NCBI RefSeq assembly: GCF_030867095.1
Contig: NC_081824.1
Coordinates: 170,632,933 to 170,696,932 of the forward strand
DNA length: 64,000 bases
Direction: 5' to 3'
Source: Alligator mississippiensis
Taxonomy: Eukaryota; Chordata; Crocodylia; Alligatoridae
Under the pieces are notes generated by a model that worked only from the letters and a program-made list of their open reading frames with translations, was not told the origin of the DNA and made no database searches. How positions within the stretch are numbered: the first letter of the stretch is position 1; each line of letters starts with the position of its first letter. Positions 34,770-46,075 of this stretch are shown piece by piece. Made by a program: the position numbers and the translations under genes.

Positions 34770-34936
34770 CCAGAGGTACTGGAATCTCTATCTGTAGAGG
34801 TTTATAAGACCCAGGTAGACAAAGTCTTGGCTGGGATGATATAGTTATGGATGGTCCTACTTTGAACAGGGGGTTAGACTCACTAGATGACATTCTGATG
34901 TCCCTTCCTACCACAGCTATCTATGATTCTACTGCA
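34770..34936 (+). mobile_element. CR1 LINE 3' end fragment
   Basis: LESLSVEVYKTQVDKVLAGMI and a stop, then GGGGGTTAGACTCACTAGAT and GATGTCCCTTCC, ending in ATGATTCTA. This is the extreme C-terminus and 3' UTR. Confidence 0.8.
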
Positions 34937-35321
34937 GGACTGAAGGCAAATCCACTCAAAGAGGCACCCCAAAAAGGCAGCTCTTCTTTGCAATGTTTGT
35001 GCCAAAAGAGAATCTTATCTTTGTCTTTCTATATTTATATATATCACTTGAAGTTAGGTACTAATTACCAGGAAAATAAATAGAACTCAGCAGTAACTGA
35101 GTGCTAAACCAATAGGTTTAACAATGCTGAGAATTTGATTACAGCTAGGTGAATGCCTTATAATCGCTCTGCATTTTTGCATGTCTCATTTGGCAAAACA
35201 CATGCTATAAAATGCTAAGGTAGCTGAAAGTTCAGGGCATTGTTTAAACTGAGAAACAAAATACTTTTCATATTGCTAGTTTTTTTCCTGTATCTTATGT
35301 TTCAATAAACCTGCTTGCATC

Positions 35322-35348
35322 ACTATTATTATTATTATTATTATTATT
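35322..35348. repeat. (ATT)n microsatellite
   Basis: About nine ATT units in a row. Confidence 0.95.
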
Positions 35349-35665
35349 TTAAAACAACTATGATGCTGATACTGGCTTTTCCTCCTTCCTCCTGGAGGGG
35401 AAGGAGCAAAAGCCACAGCCATCAGTCAGAAGGAGATGGAAGTGTGAAAGGGAATGGGAAAGCAAAGTTGAGGGTAGGTGTTAGTGTGGCTAAGGACGGT
35501 AGCATGAATTTTCAGCTGCCAAGCAGACGCTATTTTGAGCACATAGGGGCAAAAGAGCTAGAAGCCAAGCAGGCTCAAAAAAGCTCACATCCACCCAAAA
35601 TGGCAGCAGCCATCAGACATCCAGATCAAGGGTTTGTTAAAGTCATTATAACATTGTATTATAAT

Positions 35666-36460
35666 CAGGGATCCTGGTTTTCCATTTCCCATGGAAAAAC
35701 AGAGAAAAGCACAGATTTCCCCTTTTTATCAGTGAAAACATAGATTTCTCCATTTCACAGAGAAACCCCCGGATTCCCTGCTTTTGCAAACAGCTCTTCA
35801 GGTTGGTTGAGCTCCAGCCTGCAAGAGCTGTTTGCAAACAGCGTGGGAAACCCCCAGCCCTGCCTGGAGGGGAAGGGGGAGGGGGAAGGGCGGGGTCTGA
35901 GCCTTCCAGTCAGCCATGGCTCTGCTCAGCTCAGCTTCACTCTTTGCTCCTGGACCTGAGGTAAGTGGGGCTTGAAGGGGGCTGGAAGCCCCTCTGGCAG
36001 GGCTAGGGGGCTGCAGGTCATGGCTGAGGGACACCGGCAGGGCTGGCGGGGCCAGAAGTTAGCCCTGCCTCTACCTGAGCAGGCAGAGCAGTGGGGGAGC
36101 TGGCTCCATCCTGCTTCTGCTGCAGCTGCCTGCTGTTGGGGGCAGACAGCTGTAGACTTAGATCCCTGGCCCCATACCCCTGGCAGCTGGGGACCCCCTC
36201 CAGCAGAGCTGGGGGGCAGGAGCTGTGGGTGGGGGCAAGAAGCACGAGTAGGGCAGGGGGCTGTTGTGGGGGCAATGAGGGGCACCAGCAGGGTTGGGAT
36301 GGCTTTGGGGGCGCGTGAGGGGCACCAACAGGGCTGGGGGGGGGAGGGGCTGCAGGGAGCTTTTAATTTTAATAATGGATTTTGCGGGTTTTATCAGAGA
36401 ATTTGCAATTTTTTGTCAGAGAATTTGTAATTTTTTTATCAGAGAAAACTAGGATCTCTG
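35666..36460. mobile_element. Non-autonomous hAT element with 8-bp duplication
   Basis: The ends CAGGGATCCTGGTTTTCC and AGAAAACTAGGATCTCTG are inverted repeats with the CAG/CTG termini of hAT. The flanks ATTATAAT (35658-35665) and ATTGTAAT (36461-36468) are an 8-bp duplication with one change. Subterminal repeats of TTTCAGAGAATTTG type lie at both ends. A 16-bp perfect inverted repeat (35783-35798 / 35823-35838) forms a hairpin inside. The GC-rich interior has no transposase. It is the reference for the ends of the 6.1-kb insertion at 4794-10920. Confidence 0.85.
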
Positions 36461-36601
36461 ATTGTAATACAGCATGTAATACTTACTGGCAGAGGTCCCC
36501 ACCCCACCTTTACTACAGGGAGTGGCTACCTGGATAACAGCTGTCTGCTCTTGTGGATCTTCCTCAGGCTTCAGCATGGGAAAAAGTGTTCAGCTTTCTG
36601 A

Positions 36602-36955
36602 GGGCAAATCTACACATGCTATTAGTGCTCAGCAATAAACACCAGCACATATCGTGCAGGAGTTTACTGCTCCTGGGAGCTGCATTTATACATGTGCCCT
36701 GGTCTGCAGCACATTGAGCTGGCAGCCCCTGCATTGAAGTACCCTTGTGCCCCAGCCAGTCCCTCCAGTGTCTACACACGCAGTGCTATGGAATAAAAAC
36801 TCCACTACAGGATAGTACTTGTATTTACAAGTACTACCCTGCTGCAGAGTTAATTCGTTTCCTGCGGCCTAATAGGGCCACACATGTAGATGCAAGACAT
36901 TTATTGCAGAGCTAATTAGTCTACTCTGTAGTAAACTTCTCATGTAGACATGCTC
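36602..36955 (-). mobile_element. Foldback MITE with CATCTACA-type ends, short form
   Basis: GGGCAAATCTACACATG and CATGTAGACATGCTC are inverted ends. TGA flanks both sides (36599-36601 and 36956-36958), a 3-bp duplication as in Harbinger-type elements. It is an inverted, shorter copy of 29824-30311. Confidence 0.75.
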
Positions 36956-36974
36956 TGAGAGAGTCTTGTCCTCT

Positions 36975-37270
36975 TCAGAGTCTGGATCGGGTTAGAGGAA
37001 CCAGATCTACTCATTTCCTTTGGTGCTGTCCATGACATAGTAGGGTTTGGTTGTGCCCTCCTCCCTGTCAAGGATCTGATCTGGTTCCTCAAAATAGGGA
37101 CAGGCATTTGGCATACTGTTGGAGGTGCTGCTTCTAGCCTTTGCTTTTTTATCATTTTCTTGGAGTAACATGCTTTCCTTGGAGCATTGCCAAGTATCCC
37201 TGGAGTAATCCTCCGTTTGCTTTCATATGTGCTTGTATATTTTCTCACTTCAGTGGCTGCTCTTAAAACT
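36975..37270 (-). pseudogene. Decayed Myb/SANT-like (MSANTD/Harbinger-type) domain remnant
   Basis: The minus strand reads EDYSRDTWQCSKESMLLQEN, DKKAKARSSTSNSMPNACPY, FEEPDQIL, then two stops before PDPDSEEDK. The spacing fits the end of the Myb/SANT-like domain found in MSANTD and ZSCAN-linked proteins and in Harbinger DNA-binding proteins: a Y-R--WQC start, a LxQ-Y-KAK helix, S(G/N) followed by P--C-(F/Y)(Y/F)-EL--IL, and an acidic region. A different minus frame is open for 123 codons over the same region but has no similarity. The adjacent MITE at 36602-36955 is on the same strand. Whether this is a transposon remnant or a retropseudogene cannot be told. Confidence 0.5.
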
Positions 37271-37337
37271 GGAATGAAGAGTCTCCTTCCCAACATTCCA
37301 AGGAAACCCATGACATTTATTTGATGTCACTATATGA

Positions 37338-37650
37338 CAGTGATTCTCAGCCAGGGTGCTGCAGCACTGTAGGTTGCCTTGAAATCTTATCAAGGGTACC
37401 ACAGGGTGCCATGCAGTGTTGGTGCTGTTAGGTGTGCAAACGAGATTCACAAGATACACCTAGAGATTTCAAATAGGAATCCCCAATGTTAAAAACCTTT
37501 TGTTATCATTCTGAAGTTTTTTCACCAAAAGAATTGCTCTGTTATTTTTTGTACTCAAAAACTGAGTGAAAACTAAAACCTAAGATTTTCCAAGGGGTGC
37601 CTTGAGTCTATCAAGGGATGCTTTGAATCTAAAAAGGTTGAGAACCTCTG
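37338..37650. mobile_element. Non-autonomous hAT element
   Basis: The ends CAGTGATTCTCAGCC and AAGGTTGAGAACCTCTG are inverted repeats. The flanks CTATATGA and TTACATGC match at 5 of 8 bases, so the duplication is old. AT-rich, non-coding. Confidence 0.75.
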
Positions 37651-38584
37651 TTACATGCACAAGGCATGGCTACTATCACACGGAGGAGAGGATGGGATTT
37701 CAGGAATGCATTATCATGAGCAGGGCATTTTTGGCTACATACCAGTATTTTAACAGCCATGTGACATCTGGTCACTTTAATCCCCCAAACAGTAAAAGAC
37801 ATGCAGGTTAGTTCTAATATGAAACAACTTAGTGTGGGAGAGCACTAGGAGGACTGCCAAGGAAGGCCAAAATACAGATGATCTCACACCAACTATATTC
37901 CTCTTAATTCATCCTGAAAGGAACTTTCCAAGTGGATTATCCAATTTGCAAAAACTGGTCAGTTAATTCAGAAGAAAAATTGCAGTGTGTAGATGCAGAA
38001 CATTTTAATTGGAAAAAAGAGAAAAAAAAAAGATCCTGTGTAGAAGAGCCCTTAGCTAATGTTTGTGTATATCTAAAACTAATTGAGAAGAGCATGCAAA
38101 CAGCACGTAGCTGAGAGCAAGAGAGCTGGGGAGCTGGGAGAAATGAGGTCTAAAACAAATGATGGAGCTGTTGCTCTTTTGTGTACTTGTTTAAATAGAG
38201 CATCCAGGGGCATCCAACTGACTGCTTATATATTTCAGTCAAAACACAAGTGTAAGTGAAGTACTCTGTGAGCCCTGGACTAGGTACTCACAGTACAAAG
38301 GAGACAAGCTGCCTTACCAAGCACTTGAGTGCCATAGATTTATGGTTGAATTCTGACTAATTCTACTGACTTCCTTGGAATTGTGCCTCTTCACAGCAAT
38401 GCTGGTTTGGCCTTTCCAGCTGAGCCTTGCTGGCTACTCTCAGAACGTTCATCATAGGGCAGAAGTGTGCTACTACCCTATCCTGTCATTCTTAGGAGAC
38501 GTTTTTTGTGTTTTAATTGTTAAAGGGCTAATAGCAAATACAGTATGATTTCAGCTTATGCTGCTTTGATCAACATGTAGCCAG
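37651..38584. other. No recognised feature
   Basis: Unassigned sequence; no domain or repeat recognised. Confidence 0.4.
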
Positions 38585-38853
38585 GGGTACATCTTCACAT
38601 GCACCCACCCCACAGCTCAGTTGGTACTGTAGTGCACAATCATTCAATACTTACTTTAGAAAGTACCAAATGACTGTGCAGTACCAGTCAGTACAGTGCT
38701 GTCCCAGTGGTGCACAGGTTGTTTTCAACGCTAGTGAGCACTAGCAATGAGCTACTGCAAAGTATTGCTAGTGGTATCCAGGTTAGTGCCCACTGACGCT
38801 ATGTCACCATAGCTCGTCTCTCCAGCAACATAGAGTCTTGTGTAGATGCACCC
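38585..38853. mobile_element. Foldback MITE with CATCTACA-type ends
   Basis: GGGTACATCTTCACATGCAC at the left and CTTGTGTAGATGCACCC at the right are inverted. The interior has several half-palindromes around AGTACC and GCACTAGC. Confidence 0.7.
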
Positions 38854-39166
38854 AGGTTGTTTAGGAAATGGCAGCCTTTTAACCCTCTTGCAGTTCTCTT
38901 GACAGAGATGAGGAGGTGGTGCCCATTTTTATTAGGGGCTTGCACTGCTCCCCTGCTGAACTTGTTTTTTTACACCCAAGCTTTGACCTGGCCTATATAA
39001 ATGTTTCTTAGAATTTCTGCTGTTCACTCGCCTCCACTCCAAAACACTCCAGCCCATGCTAAAAAAAGTGACTGCATTCAACATACTTAGAGGCCCTGCA
39101 GCCAAAGATTTGAATCCAAGCAAAGCCAGCAAAACTTAGTCCCTCATTCCCATTCCATGCTTCCTA

Positions 39167-39624
39167 GGGTGCGTCCCATTGACTTCACATGCATGGTTTG
39201 CAGCACTGCAAACACATCTGAGGTGCAGCAAACTGGACGTAGCACAAGGGGGGGGGGGGGGGGGGGGGGCTGAAACCCAGAGATCCCACTGTCAAAAAAA
39301 AATGCTGCTAAAAAAAGCAGCACGGCGCAATATATGAAGCAGTGGGCATCACCAGAAACAGAGCCTGACCAGCCAGAGCCACACTCTGGCTGCCACACCC
39401 AGGCTCCTAGTGTGTGGCTTGATGCTGCTGCTGCCCCAGGAGGCCTCCAGGACTCCAGGAGAGGCTACTGGGCTGGCCCCAGCCTCCCCTACCCCACCCA
39501 GGTCAATTTGCTGTATGCTAGAGTGTGTCCTGGGACAAAAAGCAGCAGCACAATTATGTGCCACTGCAATTTGTCCTGTGGGAAACATGTGCCCCTGCAT
39601 GTGCATGCTTATCTGGACATGTCC
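39167..39624. mobile_element. MITE, same family as 25510-26011
   Basis: The ends GGGTGCGTCCCATTGAC and CTTATCTGGACATGTCC; the interior shares GCACTGCAAACACAT, CCCCAGGAGGCCTCCAGGA and CCCCAGCCTCCCCTACC with 25510-26011. It contains a run of 22 G (39248-39269). The flanks CTA and TTA could be a 3-bp duplication. Confidence 0.65.
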
Positions 39625-40804
39625 TTATTTTAAGTGAGTTTCTCAGGTAATGATCCTATGTGAATTGCATAAATGTAATCGATCTTATTTTTTTTGTTAA
39701 AAGCTGTAATTTCCTCAGTGTCCTTGGACAAAATTTTCTCTATGACCCAAATGTCTAATTAGCTGTGATCATGCGCTCTGGAAGGGGCTCAGTTTCAGGG
39801 GTAGATGAAAAAAATTCAAAAGACGCTATAATATGCATGTATCTATATATGCATTGTATGAGTTCATATCTGGAGGTTCTTACTGAGTAGTCAAGCAAAA
39901 TTCACATTTACTTTAATGAGACTTCCCCTAAACGAAGAGGCCAAGATTTGGCTATAATTTACAAAGTCAGATGAAAGTGTCATAAACGTAAGATTGTTAC
40001 TAATCATATTGGTGTGTATTTGAAAACTTTACAGGAATGAAAGTACATTTAGCAATGATACCATGCAGCTTGCATACCTGTCAAATTCCACATGTATACT
40101 AGTCAGTAGATATTCACAGTCAAGGAGACAGGGCTACTCTTATTTCTGATTAGCAGGAAGCAGATAGACAACTATTATGAGCAGACAACATTCTTTAAAA
40201 AAACATCTTGCATTAAATGTAGCCCCTACTGCTCTTTCAAGCCAGATACCAGACTCCACAATTTCCTAGAGGCCGATTTCCACTGTACAGTTTTCATTTG
40301 ATTTTACAGTCAGCATTATTTCAAGCCTATTACATTTGTAACAGGAGACAAATACAGTACCATTAATTTAATTTTATTTACATTTCAGAGTCATTTAGAT
40401 GGAATAAATTGAACAGAAGTTGATTGAAACTGTCCTGCAGGACTGACTTCAAGCACATTCAGACAGAAAGTGCATTATAAATAATGGCAGCATTTAGTAC
40501 ACAAAAGACACCCACTTGGACTGAAGGATTTGCAGGAGTCATTAGCAGATGAGGGAGAATAAGCTTGCCAAGAACAGAGCCATGCTGAACTCTTTTGCCC
40601 TGGAGACCACTTTCAGCTGCAGGCCTGTTTAGAAGAGGCCCTGCTTCAGAAGTGTTGACCCTCCATCTACAGTTCTGCCTCATATATATATGGCTGTTGC
40701 TGTGGTTTATACCAACGTAGGTGTTTTCTTAGTGACAGTGACATTAAGATTCTGGTAAACTACTCAAGACAGTCCCAGTATAAAAGGAATGAAGGAACAT
40801 AACT
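39625..40804. other. No recognised feature
   Basis: AT-rich unassigned sequence. Confidence 0.4.
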
Positions 40805-40975
40805 ATTATTTACATTGTACTAGCATCTAGGAACCATAGACCTGCACAACTGTGCTAGACACAGTATAGAACAAAAAGATAATTCCTGCATCAACAAGTT
40901 TACAATCTATGCAGAATACAAAAGACAACAGACATATACAGATGGAATGAGAAGGACAAGGGAACACCGAGCTCA
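40805..40975 (+). repeat. Sauropsid SINE-like repeat (MIR/L2-related)
   Basis: TTATTTACATTGTACTAGCATCTAGGA...TGTGCTAGACACAGTATAGAACAAAAAGATAATTCCTGC...TTTACAATCTA is a common interspersed repeat of sauropsid genomes. A second copy lies at 56804. Confidence 0.65.
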
Positions 40976-41067
40976 TGTTGGCTAAGATAACGTGGGAGTC
41001 TTAAGCATACCACTGGCCTAATCAGTGTCAATTTTTTTTCTATTGCACAGGAAAACTAAAAGCTGGT

Positions 41068-41233
41068 AAGGTTATCAGATGTGGCCCACCAGGCCATTCT
41101 ATCTGGCCCATAGGACCGTTAAAAAAATGAGAAAATTAATATTTATCTGCCCTGGGCTGCCTGTCATGCGGCCCACGACGGCTTGCCAAAACTCAGTAAG
41201 TGGCCCTTTGCCCAAAATAATTGCCCACCCCTG
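41068..41233 (-). mobile_element. hAT (Charlie-type) fragment
   Basis: The minus strand starts CAGGGGTGGGCAATTATTTT and continues GGGCAAAGGGCCAC, a widespread hAT end. The other end is not clear and no duplication was found. Confidence 0.6.
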
Positions 41234-41289
41234 CTCTACACCAACATGGCGACAGCAAATATCCCATAAAGAGAGATGAATGCTTTTCT

Positions 41290-41525
41290 ACCTCCCTAGA
41301 TAATTACACAATCCTTATTTCAGCAATACTAGAGCACCTCTCGGGCACATACCTGAATTTATCTGCACAACTGCCTTTGTGATAGACAAATCTATAATTT
41401 CCATGTACACATAGGGAACCAAGGCACAGAGACAACCAGAGGCTTGTCCAAAGTGGCAGGGCTGGGAATATGAACCCAGGTCTCTTTACTCTCAGTCTAG
41501 CACCTTAACCACCTAGGTGTGTGCC
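41290..41525 (-). repeat. MIR SINE
   Basis: ACCAAGGCACAGAGACAACC, GTGGCAGGGCTGGGAATATG, AACCCAGGTCTCTTTACTC and CACCTTAACCACCTAGG read as the reverse complement of MIR over nearly its whole length. Confidence 0.75.
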
Positions 41526-42652
41526 CGAGAAGATCATAGCTAGTTACTGGCCTGCCGCCCAAGCCCTGCAAGGGCTCTTTGTTAAGCACTCATCAAGCAA
41601 CAGTTGTATTCTTCCAACATAGGAACTTAGGCAAAAAATGAAACAAATAGTTCCCCTCCTCCCCCGCACTACCTTGGGCTGCCACATCCTGGTCTTCGAT
41701 CTATGGCAGGGAACTATCTCCCTTCTGCAGCTTCTCAGCAATTTGTAGAGAATACCTGACCATTTTCTAGCTAGGTCTGGTAAGTATACAGGGCTGCCTG
41801 CCCAAAGCTCTCTGGCCTTTAAAGGAGTAGCCTGCCATATTACAATCAGCTATCCTCTTTTTGATGGGAATGGAAACCAATATCCCAGCCAAGTAAGTCT
41901 ATGAAGTGTTTTCCTCTTCTCTGGCCTGGATTTGTTTGGATCCAGCTGCTTTTCATCTGGCAGCTAATTTCCTGTAGGCATTGATGTGCAAATACTGGAG
42001 TCTGTGGAGAATGGCATAAACTTCTGGATACTGTTGCATGTCATTGGCAGTGGAGCTCAGTGGCATCTCATCACTTCTTCAATTGGTCTTATTTAAATAT
42101 TAAAGAGGAAGGGAACCAGAGGGATTGATGTAGGACCTGACAGTTTCTAGGTAAGTGTACTGCTGTCTGTGGGGCTTGTTTTTTGGAGCGATCAGTCAAT
42201 AGGTAGTCTCATTGTAAGTTAGGATTGCTCATTTCTAGACCTAGTACAGAAAGGACTTGGGGTGGGGGGGAGGGGCTACCAGAAGAAGGCCTTTTTTGTG
42301 TTATTAGGGTTATCTCTGCTCTGTCTCAGTTAAAGCCTGATTATGAAGAGCAGGAACAGCAACGTTACCAGAACAATAATCTATGGAGTCCTATATTCTC
42401 CCTACCAGTAAAATCCTGCAGATAAAATGCAGAAAAAACCAGTAATGGACAATTAGGGAAAAACTTGCTATTTGGGTAAGTGACTGGATTAGGCCCTAAA
42501 GCCTGAGGGGTGTATATACTTTTATAACAAAGTGTTATATTCTGTTCAGTGAGAACATCCACAATGACATTAACATATACCTGCCTAATCTTATTTTTTA
42601 CTTTGAATCTCATTTTCAATTTTTTCTTATGAGAATGAGTTAATTAAACATT
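41526..42652. other. No recognised feature
   Basis: Unassigned; short open frames only. Confidence 0.4.
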
Positions 42653-42894
42653 GGGCACATCTACATGTTCATTAATGTGCTGTAATTATGATGCATTAAG
42701 TTTAGTACCTGTAAGAACAGGTACTAACTTAATGTGCTGTAATCAGCCCTACTGCGCATTAGTATAGATGAACATTTTTTGTGTGACACAATGCCCATTG
42801 GACTAATCTGCACATTAGCACAGTTTTTGCCAGCCACACTAATGCGCAGTAGAATTAGTCCAATGGGCATTAAGCATCTTGTGTAGATGCACCC
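42653..42894. mobile_element. Foldback MITE with strong internal inverted repeats
   Basis: GGGCACATCTACATG and CTTGTGTAGATGCACCC form the ends. Inside are two strong hairpins: TTAGTACCTGT/ACAGGTACTAA with a 4-base loop near 42702-42728, and an 18-bp perfect pair at 42790-42807 and 42854-42871. Confidence 0.8.
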
Positions 42895-42929
42895 ACTGTA
42901 TACACACAAACTTTCTTTTTACCAATGTT

Positions 42930-43425
42930 AAATTTGTTGCTTTTCATTCTCACTGAATGTCCCTTTGTCCTTATATTATGGGATGGTAAATAGGAACCTC
43001 AAATTTTCCTTTTCTCTCCTATTCAGGCCTTCATATGCTTCTATCACAACCCTACTTATTCATTTCCTCTTTCAAGTAAGCTGTTCCATTTTTTCTGCCT
43101 TTTCTCACACACATGTCTTTTTGTAACTCTAATAACTTTTACCACCTGAATCTGAAAGCCCTCTATTTGTGCTGAATCCTTTATGAATCAGAATGACCAG
43201 AAGTGAACTCATTATTCCAGGTGACTCTGTGCCATACATCTATATGCTGGCATTATCACAGTTTCAGCAGTTTCTGTCCCATTCTTTATGTCTACTGACA
43301 TGCTTTTTTTACTGTATTGGGTAGAGGTCTTTGTTGAACAATCTATAATGATGCCCTGGTCTCCTTCCTGAGTGGTTTATAGTTAAATTAGAACTTACCT
43401 GCAACTGAGAAGAAATTTAAACTAC
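42930..43425 (-). mobile_element. Ancient CR1 (L3-like) LINE, C-terminal region, part 2
   Basis: Phrases of an old CR1 family are readable in the order expected for a minus copy: AGGCCTTCATATGCTTCTATC, AAGCTGTTCCATTT, GACCAGAAGTGAACTCATTA, TTCCAGGTG, CTGGCATTATCAC and AACAATCTATAATGATGCCC. It continues the element whose upstream part is at 44120-44500. Confidence 0.65.
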
Positions 43426-44119
43426 TAATATACATTGTCTTTGGTTTGCCAATAGTAGAAGGCAAATTTTGCTACACTTTATACACCCACAGGGCAACCT
43501 TTCAGCCATGAAAGTGGCATTTTGAGCATTTATACAGGGTTTGTGACTCTCTAATGCATGCCATGTGGATGTTTATGCATTCAGATGGCTACTGAGCATC
43601 TGCAGCAGGTTATATACTGGCTGGGCAGGTATGTGGCTATGTGCACACATATGCTGGGAGTGTGTAAGTTGCAAAATTTTACCTGGGAAAATTCCACAAG
43701 TAGCAGATGTTAGATGCAAGAGGATGACAAGGAGGGTTCCCTTTCCATATTTTAGCCCCAGTAACTTAGTCATTGGGGCACTCTCTGAAGAAGCAGAAGA
43801 CCCAACATCTAGGCACCCTACTATGAAGGGAACCTAAAACCTATAACTCCTATTTCCTGGGAGAGTGCTCTAACCATCTCTGCTGCTAGATCTAAAGTAC
43901 TGGGGGGCCTTCCTCCTTGCTTTTTCAGGACTTAAGATCAGGTATGTGTGTACATAGTCACATTTCTGCATAGCCCAACATGTGTGCTCAGTATCCATGT
44001 GGATGCTTCTGCATCCACACTGCATAGGTACCAGTAATAGAATCACACGCTGTACATAAGTGTCAAAAAATGCTACTTACATGGCTAGAAAAACAGCCTT
44101 TAGGTGAGTAAAGTGACAG
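43426..44119. other. Unassigned sequence between two parts of an ancient CR1
   Basis: About 690 bases separate collinear LINE segments. This could be a later insertion or badly decayed LINE sequence; no ends were recognised. Confidence 0.35.
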
Positions 44120-44500
44120 ACTTAGATATCTTCTCCCATCATGTTGCCCATTCACATGGGTTTGTTAGGTCCCTCTGCAGTTCCTCACATCCTTCGCTAG
44201 ATTTGACTAACTTCTACATTTGTGTCAGAAACAAGTGTTGCCTCCTCACTCTCTTTTTCCTTTTCTAAATCATTAAACATTGGCCATAGTATGGTATGTT
44301 GAGGCAACGCACTGATAAACTTGTATCATACTGGAAGTAGATCATTTGTTTAATCTCTGTTCCCATCTCCTAGCCAATTTCTGATATCTAGCCTCACTTT
44401 GCTTCTCTCTCCATAGCTACTTAGTTTCTATAACAGCTTCTTGCTGGGGGATTCTATCATGTTTTTTCAAAAATCCAGATTAAATTTGACATTGCTCTCA
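44120..44500 (-). mobile_element. Ancient CR1 (L3-like) LINE, reverse transcriptase part 1
   Basis: The minus strand reads YGERSKVRLDIRNWLGDGNR, then MFNDLEKEKESEEATLVSDT (the region around the FADD motif, with LVSDTN in its place) and CEELQRDLTNPCEWAT. Several stops show great age. Confidence 0.6.
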
Positions 44501-45359
44501 TCCCTCTACCACCAGCTTTCTTCCTGTGCTACCTTTCTGAGAGTCATAGCATTAACGTCTAGTCCTTACCTCAATGTAGAGAACCAGACAGGTGCAGAAT
44601 ATAGAACTCTTGAAGGGCTGGATTCAATACAAACTTTCCTCTGGCTCCCACACAAACTTCATAATATTGATTTTTTTTCAGGGCTTGTTCAAGAAGCCAA
44701 ACAACCTTTTCATTGAACCAAGTCATAAGTTGATCACAAGCCAAAGATGAGCCCCCTCTGCAGCTCTCCAAACCATTACAGAGGCATTTGTTGCATGTGC
44801 CTTTATTTCTATGGTTTTAATCTACTGTGTGCTGACAACCTCAGAAAGATCCCTCTTAATGGACTTTAATAGCAATGCAGCACTAAACTTATATAGCACC
44901 TGCCACACCAAGGCATCCCAGCAGACTTTCCAAATAATAGAGTTTAAAGCTTCTGCTTTCACAAGCCAAAGGCAAAGCTCAAGAGGACAAAATTAAGTTT
45001 GGGTTTTAAAACACTGACAGGCTTGGCATTATTAATTTCAAAAGGGGAATTCATCACTGCTGGAGTGGATTGTAGAGGAGAAACCGGGGGAGGATTAACA
45101 GAGAAAGCACTGAATCAACTTGTAACCACACTCCCTGATTAGAACTGTTCAAACCCCAATGACAAACCATCTACATTCAGCTGCTGCATGTTTACAAACA
45201 GCTTAACCTGATATAATTAAAACAAGTCACTCAGGGAAGAGACAGCCACTAGGGCTATAAGGACACTTTGGACTTTTACTCAGCATTTTCATGCAAGCAT
45301 TATACCGTGATTAATGAGTTAAGCCTCTCTCTTCCCTTTCCCCCCCCCCAAAGAAAAAG

Positions 45360-45490
45360 TATTATTATTATATCCATTCCACATAGTGCAAAACTGAGGG
45401 ATAAAAAGATCAAGTGGCTTTTACAGTCAGTGGAGTAGGTGTTCTGGTTCTCAGTTTCTAACCATCAGACAACAAAGCCTTTCTAAATGC
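45360..45490 (-). repeat. MIR SINE fragment
   Basis: CATAGTGCAAAACTGAGGGATAAA, AGATCAAGTGGCTTTTACAGTCA and AACCATCAGACAACAAAGCC follow the reverse complement of MIR. Confidence 0.5.
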
Positions 45491-45617
45491 CGAAATTCAA
45501 TATATCATGCATCTGATTTTCATCTCACTTATGCCCCCATCCTGCAAACACATATGCTTAATATATTACAGTGAATAGTCCCATTAAGCACATGCATAAG
45601 TTTTTGGAGGATCACAA

Positions 45618-45756
45618 AGTAAGGTAGTTAGCCATGTTAGTCTGAAGTTAGGCAAAAGTCTGAAGTTAGCCTGAAGTCATAGCATTTGACAAAGTAGGCT
45701 ATTGCCTATGAAACCTAGATCTATGAAACCTAACTCTTACTGAGTTAGTTTCTAGA
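45618..45756 (+). mobile_element. Penelope-like element end with decayed hammerhead-like motif
   Basis: GGTAGTTAGCCATGTTAGTCTGA is followed by CATTTGACAAAGTAGGC-TATT-GCCTATGAAACC. The second phrase is a decayed form of the tetrapod Penelope-like block CTGATGAAG-stem-GAAAGC: the TAGGC (45695-45699) / GCCTA (45704-45708) stem and GAAA (45710-45713) survive. Confidence 0.55.
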
Positions 45757-46075
45757 GGGTCTTTGCACATGTTCTGGGATGGAGAGGGGGACACTTTAAT
45801 TAGAATGCTCCAAGAGCCATTTTAATTAAAGCGTCCACAGTGTCATGTGTATTCAGCATCCTGTGCTTCCAAATGGCAACAGGGGCACTTTAACTAAAGC
45901 TCACTTGACAAACTTTAGTTAAAGCGCCCCCACCGCTATTTTGAAGTATGGGCATGCTGAATACATGTGATGCAGAGGCTGCTGGAGCATGCTAATTAGC
46001 ATGCTCCAGCCAACTCAATTAGTTGAGCTAATTAGCACGCGTTGGAGCAGATGTCTGGCATGTGTATAGGTGCCC
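45757..46075. mobile_element. Foldback MITE with a 30-bp perfect palindrome
   Basis: The ends GGGTCTTTGCACATG and CATGTGTATAGGTGCCC are loose inverted repeats. The interior has nested inverted repeats: GTGTATTCAGCAT/ATGCTGAATACA, GGCACTTTAACTAAAG/CTTTAGTTAAAGCGCC and a perfect 30-bp palindrome at 45981-46010 (half-site GCTGGAGCATGCTAA). Confidence 0.65.

Noticed and set aside
36940..37311. 123-codon minus frame starting MGFLGMLGRR
   Set aside because: The similarity to a Myb/SANT-like domain is in a different frame over the same bases, and the open frame itself matches nothing.
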